A DNA stretch of 64,000 nt, from the NCBI RefSeq assembly GCF_900177295.1, contig NZ_FWZX01000033.1, forward strand, positions 1-64,000, in the 5' to 3' direction. This DNA comes from Tistlia consotensis USBA 355. Lineage in GTDB: Bacteria > Pseudomonadota > Alphaproteobacteria > Kiloniellales > DSM-21159. The notes beneath the pieces were generated by a model, which was given only the letters and a program-made list of their open reading frames with translations, ran no database searches and was not told the origin of the DNA. How positions within the stretch are numbered: the first letter of the stretch is position 1; the number at the start of each line of letters is the position of its first letter. Of the stretch, positions 48,022 through 58,487 are shown in pieces. The position numbers and the translations under genes were made by a program.

Positions 48022-48414
48022 ATGACGGCCCCGACGATCGTGCCTGTCTATGCAGCCCTGCTCGGGCTGCTGCTGCTCGCCCTTTCGATCAACGTCATCC
48101 GCCTGCGCCGCCGCCTGCGCGTGTCGCTGGGCGACGGCGGCGACGCACGGCTGGCGCGGCCTGTCCGCGCCCAGGGCAACTTCGTCGACTACGTGCCGAT
48201 GGTCCTGCTGTTGCTGCTGCTCGCCGAGCTCGGCGGCGGTCCGGCCTGGCTGCTGCACCTGCTGGCCGGCAGCCTGCTGCTCGGCCGGCTACTTCACGCC
48301 TGGTGCTTCCTGTTCACCGAGACCGCGCCGGCGCTGCGCATCGCCGCCATGGCGCTGACCTTTGTCGCGCTGGCCGGCGGCTCGAGCGAGCTGCTGCTGC
48401 TCGCGCTGCGCTGA
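48022..48414 (+). CDS. MAPEG family membrane protein
   Basis: A 130-residue protein with four membrane segments: VYAALLGLLLLALSINVIRLRR, NFVDYVPMVLLLLLLAELG, LLHLLAGSLLLGRLLHAWCF and ALRIAAMALTFVALAGGSSELLLLAL. The RAQGNFVDYVPMVLLLLLLAE block (conserved R-x2-N-x2-E/D-x2-P) is the MAPEG signature. Relatives are glutathione-dependent membrane enzymes or YecN-like proteins of unknown substrate. It is likely in one transcript with the unrecognised gene before it. Confidence 0.85.
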   Translation: MTAPTIVPVYAALLGLLLLALSINVIRLRRRLRVSLGDGGDARLARPVRAQGNFVDYVPMVLLLLLLAELGGGPAWLLHLLAGSLLLGRLLHAWCFLFTETAPALRIAAMALTFVALAGGSSELLLLALR

Positions 48415-48426
48415 GGCGGCGGACGG

Positions 48427-48669
48427 TCAGACCTTGAGGTTGAGGAAGCAGCCGCGCGGGCGGACCTCGCCGGCTTCGCCGGCGCGCGCCGCCGCAGCCA
48501 GCCGGGAGGCCGACAGGGACGGATCGGCCGAGCCGCTGCGCGGCCTGCCGGCGCTGGCGTCGATCTGACGGAGCTGGTCCTGGGCGACCCGCTCCGGGCT
48601 CTGGCCGACAAGGCCGAGCGCCTCGGAAAGCGCGTTGCCGATCCGGCCGCCGGAAGAGGTCACGTCCAT
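48427..48669 (-). CDS. small hypothetical protein ending RPRGCFLNLKV
   Basis: An 80-residue ORF: MDVTSSGGRIGNALSEALGLVGQSPERVAQDQLRQIDASAGRPRSGSADPSLSAS, ending GEVRPRGCFLNLKV. The S/G/A-rich composition and the C-terminal RG-x-FLN-L-V pattern resemble small conserved alphaproteobacterial proteins without a name. It lies between two plus-strand genes, with its start 96 bases before rsmB. A real gene is likely, since codon positions are GC3-rich on this strand, but the evidence is modest. Confidence 0.5.
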   Translation of the reverse strand: MDVTSSGGRIGNALSEALGLVGQSPERVAQDQLRQIDASAGRPRSGSADPSLSASRLAAAARAGEAGEVRPRGCFLNLKV

Positions 48670-48765
48670 GGCAGCGGCATAGCAGGGCGCCCCTTAAGGA
48701 GCGGTAAAGCCACCGCCGCCCCGCCCGGCCGTGACCGGCGGCGAGCGCCATGCTAAAGCCCGCCG

Positions 48766-50070
48766 ATGCCCGGAGCTCCGACCGACCCCCGCCGCCTCGC
48801 CCTCGGCCTGCTCGCCAACGTGCTGCAGCGCGGCCAGCCCTTCGACGAGGCCCTGGCCGGCAGCCGGGGCGTCGCGGGCCTGGAGGCGCGCGACCGCGGC
48901 TTCCTGCGCCTGCTGCTGGCGACCACCCTGCGCCGCCTGGGACAGATCGACGCAGCCGTCGATTCCCTGGTCCAGCGCCCGCTGCCCCGCCATCCGGCCG
49001 AGCTGCGCGACCTGCTGCGGCTCGGCGCCGCCCAGCTGCTGTTCCTCGGCACGCCGCCGCACGCCGCCGTCTCGACCAGCCTGGCGCTCGCCGAGACCCG
49101 CAAGCTGCGCGGCTTCAAGGGCCTGATCAACGCCCTGCTGCGCCGTCTGGCGCGCGAGGGCGAGGCGATCCTGGCCAGCCAGGACGCCGAGCGCCTGAAC
49201 CTGCCGCCCTGGCTCTGGGACCGCCTGGTCGCGGCCTACGGCGAGGCGCCGACGCGGGCCAGCGTCGCGGTGCAGCTCGGCGAGCCGCCGCTCGACCTGA
49301 GCCTCAAGGCGGGCGGCGAAGCGGCCGCCTGGGCCGAGCGGCTGGAGGCCGAGATCCTGCCGACCGGCAGCCTGCGCCGGCCGGCCGCCGGCGGCGACGT
49401 CACAGCGCTGCCCGGCTTCGCCGAGGGCGCCTGGTGGGTCCAGGACGCCGCCGCCGCCCTGCCGGCGCGCCTGCTCGGCCCGGTCGCCGGGCAGCGGGTC
49501 GCCGACCTCTGCGCCGCGCCGGGCGGCAAGACCGCGCAGCTGGCCGCTGCCGGCGCCGAGGTGATCGCCGTCGAGGTCAGCCGCGCCCGCCTCGCCCGGA
49601 TCGCCGAGAACCTGAAGCGGCTCGGCCTGGCCGCGGCGCTGGTCGAGGCCGACGCGACGGCCTGGCAGCCACCCGAGCCGCTGCCCTTCGTGCTGCTCGA
49701 CGCGCCCTGCAGCGCGACCGGCACGCTGCGCCGTCACCCGGACGTCGCCCGGCTCAAGTCGCCGAAGGACCTACCGGCGCTGACCGCCCTGCAGGACCGG
49801 CTGCTCGAGCGCGCGGCCGCGGCCCTGGCGCCCGGCGGCACGCTGGTCTACGCGACCTGCTCGCTGCTGCCCGAGGAGGGGCCGGAGCGCATCGCCAGAC
49901 TGCTCGGCGAGGGCGCGCCGCTGGCCCGCCGGCCGGTCGCGCCCGAGGAGGTCGGCGGCCTCGGCGAGCTGATCACGGCCGAGGGCGACCTCCGCACCCT
50001 GCCCTGCCATCTCGCCGCGCGGGGCGGCCTCGACGGCTTCTACGCCTGCCGGCTGACGAAAAGCGGTTGA
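48766..50070 (+). CDS. rsmB: 16S rRNA (cytosine-967-C5)-methyltransferase RsmB
   Basis: Methylates C967 of 16S rRNA. The 434-residue protein has a NusB-like N-terminal domain ([43 protein letters not shown]) and a Rossmann methyltransferase domain: [28 protein letters not shown], the catalytic-cysteine blocks [15 protein letters not shown] and [12 protein letters not shown]. The C-terminal [10 protein letters not shown] is usual. The rsmB-rpe-heparinase order is typical of alphaproteobacteria. The neighbouring small gene is divergent. Confidence 0.94.
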   Translation: MPGAPTDPRRLALGLLANVLQRGQPFDEALAGSRGVAGLEARDRGFLRLLLATTLRRLGQIDAAVDSLVQRPLPRHPAELRDLLRLGAAQLLFLGTPPHAAVSTSLALAETRKLRGFKGLINALLRRLAREGEAILASQDAERLNLPPWLWDRLVAAYGEAPTRASVAVQLGEPPLDLSLKAGGEAAAWAERLEAEILPTGSLRRPAAGGDVTALPGFAEGAWWVQDAAAALPARLLGPVAGQRVADLCAAPGGKTAQLAAAGAEVIAVEVSRARLARIAENLKRLGLAAALVEADATAWQPPEPLPFVLLDAPCSATGTLRRHPDVARLKSPKDLPALTALQDRLLERAAAALAPGGTLVYATCSLLPEEGPERIARLLGEGAPLARRPVAPEEVGGLGELITAEGDLRTLPCHLAARGGLDGFYACRLTKSG

Positions 50071-50126
50071 CAGCACCGGCTTCCGGCCGCTTGAGGCGGC
50101 ACGGGGGGGCGGGTTACAAGGCGAGC

Positions 50127-50791
<665 letters not shown>

Positions 50792-50792
<1 letters not shown>

Positions 50793-52552
50793 TGACCGGC
50801 CCGGCGGCCACCGCAGCCCCGTCCCGGGGCGCGTCGAAGGCCGTGCGGCGCGGCGGCCCGCTGGCGCGACGCCGGGCCTGGCGGCACCTGCCGGCCGAAC
50901 AGCGCTGGGCCCGCCTGGTCTACCTCGCCAAGCGCGGCTGGTTCGCGCTGCCCTTCTATCCCGCCCTGCTGCCCGGCTGCGGCGAGGCCTCGCCGCTCGC
51001 GACGCCGCCCGATCCCTGGCCCGGCCGGGCCGAGCAGGGCCTGGCCCTGCTCGGCGGCCTCTACCGCTTCGCCGGCCAGAGCCTGCAAGCGCCGGCGCCG
51101 CTCTGGCAGCCGGCCGAGGCGAGCCAGGCCTGGCTGGCCGAGCTGCACGCCTTCGCCTGGCTGCGCGACCTGCGCGCCGCCGGCAGCGACGCTGCCCGGC
51201 GCCGTGCCCGCGAGCTGACCCAGGACTGGCTCGATCGCCACGCGCGCTGGTCGGAGCCGGCCTGGGCGCCGCTGACCCTGGCGCGCCGCCTGACCCACTG
51301 GCTCGGCCAGTGGGACTTCCTGGCGGCCAGCGCCGAGCACGACTTCCGCCAGGCCGTGCTGGCCTCGGCGACCGCCCAGGGCGCGCACCTGGCGCACAGC
51401 CTGCCGGCCGGGCTCGCCGGTGCCGACCTGATCTGCGCGGTCAAGGGCCTGGCGATCGTCGGCGCCTGCCTGCCCGGCGGCGAGCGCTGGCTCGGCCATG
51501 CCCTCGGCCTGCTGACCCGCGAGCTGCCGCGCCAGATCCTGCCCGACGGCGGCCACATCGAGCGCAGCCCCTCGCGCCACCTCGCCGCGCTGCGCGACCT
51601 GATCGACGTCAAGGCCATGCTGCACGCCGCCGGGCGCGAGCCGCCGGTCGAGCTGGAGGCGGCGATCGACGCCATGGCGCCGATGCTGCGGCTGTTCCTG
51701 CACGGCGACGGCGGCCTCGCCCTGTTCAACGGCTCGACCGCCGAGGAAGCGCTGAAGATCGACCTGGTGCTGCAGCGCGCCGGCTCGCGCGGCCGGCCGC
51801 GGCTTTCGGCACCCGAGAGCGGCTTCCAGCGGCTGCAGGCCGGCCGCACCCTGGCCATCGTCGACGCCGGTGCGCCGCCGCCGCCGGGCCAGGACGGCCA
51901 GGCGCACGCCGGCACCCTGTCGTTCGAGCTGTCGGTCGGCCGCGAGCGGATGATCGTCAACTGCGGCACGCCGGGCGCCGACGGCGGTCCGGCCGCCTGG
52001 ATCGCCGCGCTGCGCGGCACCGCGGCGCACTCGACCCTGGAGCTCGACGGCCGCTCCTCCTCCGAGCCGCTGCCGGTCGGGCTGTGGAGCGGCCCGGGCC
52101 TGGCGACCCGTCCGCAGTCGGTCAGCTGCCGGCGCGAGGAGGCCGAAGGCGCGACCCTGCTGGAGCTGACCCACGACGGCTACAAGGCGGGCCTGCGGGC
52201 GCTGCACCGGCGCCGCCTCTACCTCGCCGCCGCCGGCGACGACCTGCGCGGCGAGGACCGCATCGAGCGCAGCGAGGGCGCCCGGCCGGCCGGCTTCGCG
52301 ATCCGTTTCCACCTGCACCCCGAGGTCCAGGCGAGCCTGCTGCAGACCGGCGACGCGGCACTGCTGCGCCTGCCGCGCGGCGGCGGCTGGCGCCTGCGCG
52401 CGAGCGGCGGCACCCTCGCCATCGAAGACTCGATCTACTGGGGCGAGGAGCGCTCGCGGCGCTGCCAGCAGCTGGTGATCACCGGCACGGCCGGCCCGGG
52501 CACGACCGTGGTCAAGTGGGCCCTGCGCCGCGAGGCCGGCAAGCGCGACTGA
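50792..52552 (+). CDS. heparinase II/III family protein
   Basis: A 586-residue protein. The N-terminal half is an alpha/alpha toroid (WLAELHAFAWLRDLRAAGSD, LAHSLPAGLAGADLICAVKGLAIVGACLPGGERWL, LPDGGHIERSPSRHLAALRDLIDVKAML), and the C-terminal half is the heparinase II/III beta-sandwich (QAHAGTLSFELSVGRERMIVNCGTPG, AHSTLELDGRSSSE, EDRIERSEGARPAGFAIRFHLHPEVQASL). His, Tyr and Asn catalytic candidates are in GHIERSPSRH and HAGTLSFEL. Orthologues follow rpe (and precede purH) in alphaproteobacteria. The polysaccharide substrate is unknown; no signal peptide is seen. Confidence 0.87.
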
Positions 52553-52585
52553 CTGTGTGCCGGCGATTTACAGTATACGATCCGT

Positions 52586-52600
52586 TAACGACAATCGTTA
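52586..52600. promoter_or_regulatory. 15-bp inverted repeat, candidate operator
   Basis: TAACGA-CAA-TCGTTA has two perfect 6-bp arms, in an AT-rich 155-base region between the heparinase gene and the TPR protein gene. Its size and symmetry fit a dimeric regulator site. No matching regulator can be named. Confidence 0.4.
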
Positions 52601-52708
52601 TCGAATTCTGAATAGACCTGATTTCGGCTAAATTTACGCTTCTCTTACGGATCTCTGCGAATCTGGGCTCGTCCTTTGGACCTCGACCCAGGAACGGGAG
52701 ACTCCGCC

Positions 52709-53329
52709 ATGAAGGCCACGAGATCTGTCCTGCTGGCGACGGCCGTCTGCGTCATGGCCCTGCCCGCACTTGCCCATACCCGTCCCGAGCTCGCCACCGC
52801 CGACCTCGTCGCCGCGCCGGCCGGCTCCGGCCCCTGCCACGAAGCGAGCGCCGAGGGCGTCGCCGTCGCCGGCCTGCCGACCGCGATCAAGGTCGCCGGC
52901 GCTTTCGAGCAGCAGGGCCTGACCTGCGCCCTGGCCGGCAACCTGCGGCCGGCGATCGGTCATTTCAGCCAGGCGATCCAGCGCTTCCCCTGGCGCCCGC
53001 AGTCCTATGCCAACCGCGGCCAGGCCTACGCCGGCCTCGGCGAGTACGAATTCGCGGTGCTCGACTACGACGACGCGATCCGGCTCGATCCGAAGCAGCA
53101 GACCTATCGCTACCTGCGCGCCGTCTCGCTGTCCGAGATCGGCCGCGCCGAGGAGGCGGTCTACGACCTGGAGAAGGTGCTGAAGCTGAACGACCGCAAG
53201 GTCGTGTCCGAGCTGCAGCGCTACCTCGCGGTCAAGGGCTTCGATCCGGGCCCGATCGACGGCGTCTACGGGCCCTCGACCCGGCGCGCACTGATCGGCT
53301 GCGTCAGCGACAGGTGCTTCAGCTTCTGA
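52709..53329 (+). CDS. periplasmic TPR and peptidoglycan-binding protein
   Basis: A 206-residue protein with a signal peptide (ATRSVLLATAVCVMALPALA, cleavage after residue 22 or so). TPR units follow: NLRPAIGHFSQAIQRFPWRPQSYANRGQAYAGLGEYEFAVLDYDDAIRLDPKQQTYRYLRAVSLSEIGRAEEAVYDLEKVLKL. The end VVSELQRYLAVKGFDPGPIDGVYGPSTRRALIGC is a PG_binding_1 domain. The plan suggests an envelope scaffold that binds cell wall. Two cysteines (in GPCHEAS and LTCALAG) could form a disulfide. The start is the ATG at 52709; its gggag site is at about 52696. Confidence 0.85.
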   Translation: MKATRSVLLATAVCVMALPALAHTRPELATADLVAAPAGSGPCHEASAEGVAVAGLPTAIKVAGAFEQQGLTCALAGNLRPAIGHFSQAIQRFPWRPQSYANRGQAYAGLGEYEFAVLDYDDAIRLDPKQQTYRYLRAVSLSEIGRAEEAVYDLEKVLKLNDRKVVSELQRYLAVKGFDPGPIDGVYGPSTRRALIGCVSDRCFSF

Positions 53330-53387
53330 GGTGGCCGGAGAGGGGCGTGGGAGCCGGTGCGGCGCAGCCTCCGGGAAGGCCGGTCGA

Positions 53388-54341
53388 CTAGCCCACCCCC
53401 AGCAGGCCCTTGGCGAAGGCCTCGGCCGAGAAGGGCCTGAGGTCGTCGGCACCCTCGCCGACGCCGACGGCGTGGACCGGCAGGCCCTGGGCCTCGGCGA
53501 GCGCGACCAGCACGCCGCCCTTGGCCGAGCCGTCGAGCTTGGTGACGACGAGACCGGTGACGTTGACCAGCTCGCGGAAGGTCGCGACCTGCTGCAGGGC
53601 GTTCTGGCCGGTCGTCGCGTCGAGCACCAGCACGACGTCGTGCGGCGCCTCCGGATCGAGCTTCTTGAGCACCCGGATGACCTTCTGCAGCTCGGCCATC
53701 AGGCCGGCCTTGTTGTGCAGCCGGCCGGCGGTGTCGATCAGCAGGACGTCGGCGCCCTGCCGGCGCGCCTGCTCCAGGGCGTCGAAGGCGAGGCCCGCGG
53801 CGTCGGCGCCCTGGTCGCGCGCGACGACCGGGCAGCCGATGCGCTCGCCCCAGATCTGCAGCTGCTCGATGGCGGCGGCGCGGAAGGTGTCGCCGGCCGC
53901 CAGCACGACCTTGTGGCCCTCCTCGACCAGGCGCTTGGCCAGCTTGCCGATCGTCGTGGTCTTGCCGGAGCCGTTGACGCCGACGACCAGCACGACGTGC
54001 GGGCGCTTCGCGCGGTCCGGCACGAAGGGCTTGGCGACCGGCTCGAGCAGCGTCGCGATCTGGCCGGCCAGGGCGCCGCGCACCTCCTCGTCGGTGACCT
54101 CCTTGCCGAAGCGGGTGCGAGAGAACTCGGCGGTCAGCGTGGTTGCCGCCTTGACCCCGAGGTCGGCCGAGATCAGCAGCTCCTCGAGCTCCTCCAGGGC
54201 CGCGTCGTCGAGCTTGCGTTTGGTGAAGATCGCGCTGATGCCGCCGCCCAGCCGCGAGGAGGAGCGCGACAGCCCCTCGCGCAGCCGGCGGAACCAGGAG
54301 CGCCTGGCCTCGCCCTGGTCGTTGGGATCCTGCTCGCTCAT
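53388..54341 (-). CDS. ftsY: signal recognition particle receptor FtsY
   Basis: SRP receptor GTPase that delivers ribosomes to the Sec translocon. The 317-residue protein has a short N-terminal A domain ([32 protein letters not shown]) and a complete NG domain: G1 [29 protein letters not shown]3 [14 protein letters not shown]4 [10 protein letters not shown] and the end [22 protein letters not shown]. The A domain is shorter than in E. coli, as usual here. Its ATG overlaps the mtaB stop by four bases. Confidence 0.97.
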   Translation of the reverse strand: MSEQDPNDQGEARRSWFRRLREGLSRSSSRLGGGISAIFTKRKLDDAALEELEELLISADLGVKAATTLTAEFSRTRFGKEVTDEEVRGALAGQIATLLEPVAKPFVPDRAKRPHVVLVVGVNGSGKTTTIGKLAKRLVEEGHKVVLAAGDTFRAAAIEQLQIWGERIGCPVVARDQGADAAGLAFDALEQARRQGADVLLIDTAGRLHNKAGLMAELQKVIRVLKKLDPEAPHDVVLVLDATTGQNALQQVATFRELVNVTGLVVTKLDGSAKGGVLVALAEAQGLPVHAVGVGEGADDLRPFSAEAFAKGLLGVG

Positions 54342-55669
54342 GCCGCGGTCCGCGCCCCGGCGTCCGCCTGCAGCGCCCCCTCGGCGATGCGGGAGGCGAC
54401 GACCTCGACGATCTCGCCGACCCGGCCGCCCTCCGACCCCGGGATCGAGACCGGCGCGAACTGGGCGCTGTGGCCCCGGCCGGGCTCCTCGACCAGCACC
54501 GACAGCGGGCGGCCGAGCTGGCCGGCCAGGAAGCGCCCGGCCGCGGCCTCGCCGGCGGCGCGCAGCCGCGCCGCCCGCTCCTTGCGCAGCGGCTTGGCGA
54601 CCGCCGGCATGCGCGCCGCCGGGGTGCCCTCGCGCTCGGAGTAGGGGAAGACGTGGAGCCAGGTCAGATCGGCCTCCTCGACCAGGGCGAGCGTGTTCTC
54701 GAAGGCGGCCTCGCTCTCGGTCGGGAAGCCGGCGATGAGGTCCGCGCCGAACACCACGTCGGGCCGCGCCGCGCGCGCGCGCTCGACCGTGCGCAGGACG
54801 TCGGCGCGCAGGTGGCGGCGCTTCATGCGCTTCAGCACCAGGTCGTCGCCGGCCTGGATCGAGAGGTGCAGGTGCGGCATCAGCCGCGGCTCCTCGGCGA
54901 GCAGCCGGAAGAGGTCCTCGTCGAGCTCGACCGGATCGACCGAGGAGAGCCGCAGGCGCGGCAGCTCCGGCACCAGGGCGAGCAGGCGGCGGGCCGCCTG
55001 GCCGAGGCCCGGCCGGCCGGGCAGGTCCTTGCCGTAGTCGGTGAGGTCGACGCCGGTCAGCACGACCTCGCGCACGCCGCCCTCGACCAGCAGGCGGACC
55101 TGGCGGACGATCTCGCCGAGCGGCAGCGAGCGGCTCGGACCGCGGCCGAAGGGGATGATGCAGAAGGTGCAGCGGTGGTCGCAGCCCTGCTGGACCTGGA
55201 CGAAAGCCCGGGTCCTCTCGGCGAAGCCGGCGATCAGGTGGCCGGCGGTCTCCTCGGCCAGGTCGCGCGCGGCCATGATGTCGCCGACCGCGCGGCGCGG
55301 CGCCGTGCCGGCGAAGGAGGCGGCCTCCAGCTTCTCCAGGTTGCCGAGCACGCGGTCGACCTCGGCCATCGCGGCGTAGCGCTCGGGCGCGAGCTGCACG
55401 GCGCAGCCGGTGACGACGATCTCGGCGTCCGGGTGCTCGCGGCGCGCCCGGCGCACGGCCTGGCGGAACTGCCGCTCGGCCTCGGCGGTGACGGCGCAGG
55501 AGTTGAGGATGACGGCGTTGGTCAGGCCCTGGGCGCGGGCGTGCTCGCGCATCACCTCCGACTCGTAGGCGTTCAGCCTGCAGCCGAAAGTGACGATCTT
55601 GGCCTCGGCCAGCGCCGCGCCGGTCCCGGCGGCAGCCCCGGCGGCCTCGCTGAGCGGCGCCGTCGTCAT
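54338..55669 (-). CDS. mtaB: tRNA (N6-threonylcarbamoyladenosine-C2)-methylthiotransferase MtaB
   Basis: Radical-SAM enzyme that makes ms2t6A37 in tRNA. The 443-residue protein from the ATG at 55669 has the N-terminal UPF0004 cysteines (VTFGCRLNAYES, LNSCAVTAEAERQ, VVTGCAVQ) and the radical-SAM motif QQGCDHRCTFCIIPFGRG. The AGDDLVLKRMKRRH and GADLIAGFPTESEAAFENTL blocks are typical. A TRAM-like domain ends it. MiaB is encoded at 20959-22380, so both methylthiotransferases occur here. Confidence 0.93.
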   Translation of the reverse strand: MTTAPLSEAAGAAAGTGAALAEAKIVTFGCRLNAYESEVMREHARAQGLTNAVILNSCAVTAEAERQFRQAVRRARREHPDAEIVVTGCAVQLAPERYAAMAEVDRVLGNLEKLEAASFAGTAPRRAVGDIMAARDLAEETAGHLIAGFAERTRAFVQVQQGCDHRCTFCIIPFGRGPSRSLPLGEIVRQVRLLVEGGVREVVLTGVDLTDYGKDLPGRPGLGQAARRLLALVPELPRLRLSSVDPVELDEDLFRLLAEEPRLMPHLHLSIQAGDDLVLKRMKRRHLRADVLRTVERARAARPDVVFGADLIAGFPTESEAAFENTLALVEEADLTWLHVFPYSEREGTPAARMPAVAKPLRKERAARLRAAGEAAAGRFLAGQLGRPLSVLVEEPGRGHSAQFAPVSIPGSEGGRVGEIVEVVASRIAEGALQADAGARTAA

Positions 55670-55759
55670 GGAACGGGCGTTATATGGCCCGGGCGCGGGC
55701 ACTGTCCAGCCGGGCGCCCGCCGCATCCCGGCCGGCGTCGGTCCGCTCCGGCCACCCGC

Positions 55760-56923
55760 TCAGGCCATGCGCTCGGCGATCGCCTGCATGAAGCGGTGGC
55801 TGGCCGGGTCGTGGTAGCGGGTCAGCACGCCGCCGTCGAAGGCCGGCGAGGCGCGGCCGGCCTGCATCGCCTGGACCGGGCCGATGTCCTCCTCGAAGAC
55901 CAGGCGCCAGCGCGCCATGGTCTGCTCGACGGTCGGCGCCAGGGCCAGGTCGCCGGCGACCGGGGCCGCGGCATAGAGGTGCAGCGCCTCGCGGCTCGTC
56001 GTCGGGCCCTCGGGATAGACCACGATGCCGTAGAAGTGGTCGCCCTGGACGCCGAGCCAGAGATTCGGGAAGACGACGGGATACTCGCCGATCGCCGCGC
56101 TCTCGTCGTCGAGTCCCGGGAAGCGCGGCAGCGGCGGGCCGTCGTTCTCTCGCGTCCTGGGCGGCGCATAGCTCGTGACCCCGGCGCCGACCGCCGGCCA
56201 GGCCTCGAAGTAGTAGTGGTCGTCGAGCCGGGAGTAGCCGTTGAGGGCCGGATGGACGACCGGCAGGTGGTAGCTCTCCAGGAAGTTCTCCGTGGCGAGC
56301 TTCCAGTTGGCCTGGACCGTCAGCTCCATGCCCTCGACCCGCTTCAGGGCGGCGAAGTCGTAGCGTGCCCAGCGCGCCGTCAGCGGCGCCAGGTAGTCCT
56401 CGAGCGGCGGCGCCGAGCCCGAAAGGTCGACGAAGACGAAGTCGGCCCAGAGCGCGCTGCGCACCGGCAGCAGGCCGGTCGTCGCCTTGTCCAGCCCCTC
56501 GATCTCGTGGCGCCCCGGCCCGCCGACATCGGGCGTCTTCACCAGGCGGCCGTCGAGGGCGTAGCTCCAGGCGTGGTAGGGGCAGACCAGGCCGGGCCGC
56601 CGGCAGGCCGCCTCCTGGACCAGGCGCGCACCGCGGTGCCGGCAGACGTTGTGGAAGACCCGGACCTCGCCGCCGCGGTCGCGCAGCAGGATCAGCGGCG
56701 CGCCGCCGAACTCGATCGGCTTGACGTCGCCGGGCGCCGCGACCTCGCTGGCCGAGGCCAGGCAGGCCCAGCCGCCGTGCAGCACGCGCGCCATCTCGCG
56801 ACGATGGTAGTCGGGATCGGTGTAGACCGCGTTCGGCAGGCCGCGCGCCTCGCCGAGCGGACGTCGAACCGCGGAGAAGTCGATGGCGGGCCCGGCCTCG
56901 GGCGATGAAACGGCGAGCGACAT
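55760..56923 (-). CDS. Rieske-type aromatic ring-hydroxylating oxygenase, alpha subunit
   Basis: A 387-residue non-heme iron oxygenase. The Rieske 2Fe-2S site is NVCRHRGARLVQEAACRRPGLVCPYHAWSYALDG (C-x-H and C-x2-H). The mononuclear iron site is ENFLESYHLPVVHPAL (His pair) with Asp in VFEEDIGPVQAMQ. The overall look resembles glycine-betaine/choline-type oxygenases (GbcA-like SRPBCC domain), but the substrate cannot be decided. No reductase or beta subunit is next to it. Starts at the ATG at 56923 and diverges from nothing nearby. Confidence 0.9.
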   Translation of the reverse strand: MSLAVSSPEAGPAIDFSAVRRPLGEARGLPNAVYTDPDYHRREMARVLHGGWACLASASEVAAPGDVKPIEFGGAPLILLRDRGGEVRVFHNVCRHRGARLVQEAACRRPGLVCPYHAWSYALDGRLVKTPDVGGPGRHEIEGLDKATTGLLPVRSALWADFVFVDLSGSAPPLEDYLAPLTARWARYDFAALKRVEGMELTVQANWKLATENFLESYHLPVVHPALNGYSRLDDHYYFEAWPAVGAGVTSYAPPRTRENDGPPLPRFPGLDDESAAIGEYPVVFPNLWLGVQGDHFYGIVVYPEGPTTSREALHLYAAAPVAGDLALAPTVEQTMARWRLVFEEDIGPVQAMQAGRASPAFDGGVLTRYHDPASHRFMQAIAERMA

Positions 56924-57020
56924 GGCTCCCGGCCTCCCTCCTCGGGCGCCCGGCCGGGCGCCTGCGAGGGGAAGTGTCGAATCGGAGCCGGACGGCGTCG
57001 CGATTCCCGGCGACGGAAAG

Positions 57021-57857
57021 CTAGCCCAGCAGCGACCCGTCGAGCATGCCGCAGAAGGCGGTGGCGACCGGGCCGGTCATCAGGACGTGGCCGTCGGCCT
57101 CGCGCCACTCGACGATCAGCTCGCCGCCGGGCTGCTCGACCCGGGCCCGGCGCTCGGTCAGGCCCCGGCGCACGGCAGCGACCTGGGCGGCGCAGCCGCC
57201 GCTGCCGCTGGCCTGGGTCAGGCCGGCGCCGCGTTCCCAGATGCGCTGGCGCAGGTGGGTCCGCGAGACGACCTGGACGATCTGCACGTTGGTGCGGCGA
57301 GGGAACAGCGGATCGTGCTCGATCGCCGGCCCGAGCGTCTCGAGCGCGACCGCCGCCGGATCCGCGACGAAGAAGACGACGTGCGGGTTGCCGAGCGACA
57401 GCGCGACCGGCTCGGCCAGCGGCCCCTTGGCGTAGTCGAGCCGCAGGGTGTCCATCTCGCGTGCCAGCGGCACCTCGCGCCAGTCCAGCCGCGCCGGGCC
57501 GAGATCGGCCGTGACCAGGCCGTTCTCCGCCGGCGTGCAGGGCAGCAGGCCGCCGAGCGTGCGGATCGCCACGGCCTCGCGGCCCTCGGCGAAGAGCAGC
57601 GAGGCGACGCAGCGCGTGGCGTTGCCGCAGGCCTCGGCCTCACTGCCGTCGGCGTTGAAGATGCGCATGAAGAGGTCGGCCCGGTCGCCCGGCTCGGCCG
57701 GCTCGAGCACGATCAGCTGGTCGCAGCCGACGCCGCGCCGACGGTCGGCGATCGCCGCGGCCTGGGCGGCGCTCGGCGCGAAAGGCTGCTCTCGGGCATC
57801 GACGACAACGAAGTCGTTGCCCAGGCCGTGCATCTTGCGGAAGGGGCGAGCGGTCAT
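57021..57857 (-). CDS. dapF: diaminopimelate epimerase DapF with altered second active-site residue
   Basis: Converts LL- to meso-diaminopimelate for lysine and peptidoglycan. The 278-residue protein has the usual start [19 protein letters not shown] and the first catalytic motif [17 protein letters not shown] (Cys77). The second motif, normally A-C-G-S/T-G/A-A/G-C-A, reads [14 protein letters not shown]: the catalytic Cys is Ser217 (codon AGC on the minus strand at 57209-57207), while Cys222 is kept. The rest ([16 protein letters not shown]) is complete. In the related proline-racemase superfamily such a Ser changes the reaction, so activity is uncertain. Confidence 0.9.
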   Translation of the reverse strand: MTARPFRKMHGLGNDFVVVDAREQPFAPSAAQAAAIADRRRGVGCDQLIVLEPAEPGDRADLFMRIFNADGSEAEACGNATRCVASLLFAEGREAVAIRTLGGLLPCTPAENGLVTADLGPARLDWREVPLAREMDTLRLDYAKGPLAEPVALSLGNPHVVFFVADPAAVALETLGPAIEHDPLFPRRTNVQIVQVVSRTHLRQRIWERGAGLTQASGSGGCAAQVAAVRRGLTERRARVEQPGGELIVEWREADGHVLMTGPVATAFCGMLDGSLLG

Positions 57858-57953
57858 GGCCGCTATATGGCCCCGCCCGGGGCCGGCCGTCCAGTGCGGC
57901 AGCCCCGGAAGGGCGCAGGTCGCGGTGCCCGCCGGGGCGCTGCCCTGGGACCG

Positions 57954-58487
57954 CTACCAGTAGCGGACCGGGCCGGTGTCGACGTGGACGAAGTCCGACT
58001 TGACGTACATGCCGACGCCGCCGGCCTTGAGGTTCACGGCGGCCCGGTGCAGGTCCTGGAGCTCGACCCCGGCGAGCCGGATGTCGATCGCCTGGCCCTT
58101 CATGTGGAAGGACTTCTTGGCGACGCCGGTGCTGGCCTTGCGCAGCAGGGCGTTGGTCTTGGGCGAGCGGTAGCCGGAGATGACGCCGAATGGCTCGTCG
58201 ATGCGCAGGCTCTGCTGCAGGTTGTGCAGCAGGTCCATCAGCTTGGGGTCCATGTCGTGGACGTCGCCGGTGCGGAAGTCGCGCAGCACCGTGTCGATCT
58301 CGCGCAACGCGCCGTTGTCGTAGCGGCCGTTCCGCCAATAGGTCGCGCTCAGCCGCTCCTCGGTGTGCAGATTGTGGAACGAAACGCTGCGCCCGCCGTT
58401 ACTGGCTCTGACGATGTTCGGCATGGCGAGCAGCGCCGTGCCGGCGGCTGCGGTCGCAAGGAAAGTGCGTCGCGATTTCAGGATCAT
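57954..58487 (-). CDS. DUF882/MepK-like murein endopeptidase
   Basis: A 177-residue protein with a twin-arginine signal (SRRTFLATAAAGTALLAMPNIVRAS). The mature part is a peptidase M15-like DUF882 domain: VSFHNLHTEERLSATYWRNGRY, GVISGYRSPKTNALLRKASTGVAKKSFHMKGQAIDIRLAGVEL and VHVDTGPVRYW. Zinc ligands are His and Asp in SFHMKGQAIDI and the His in FVHVDTG. E. coli MepK (YcbK) cuts D,D/L,D cross-links. In alphaproteobacteria it commonly follows an L,D-transpeptidase gene, as here. Confidence 0.92.
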   Translation of the reverse strand: MILKSRRTFLATAAAGTALLAMPNIVRASNGGRSVSFHNLHTEERLSATYWRNGRYDNGALREIDTVLRDFRTGDVHDMDPKLMDLLHNLQQSLRIDEPFGVISGYRSPKTNALLRKASTGVAKKSFHMKGQAIDIRLAGVELQDLHRAAVNLKAGGVGMYVKSDFVHVDTGPVRYW

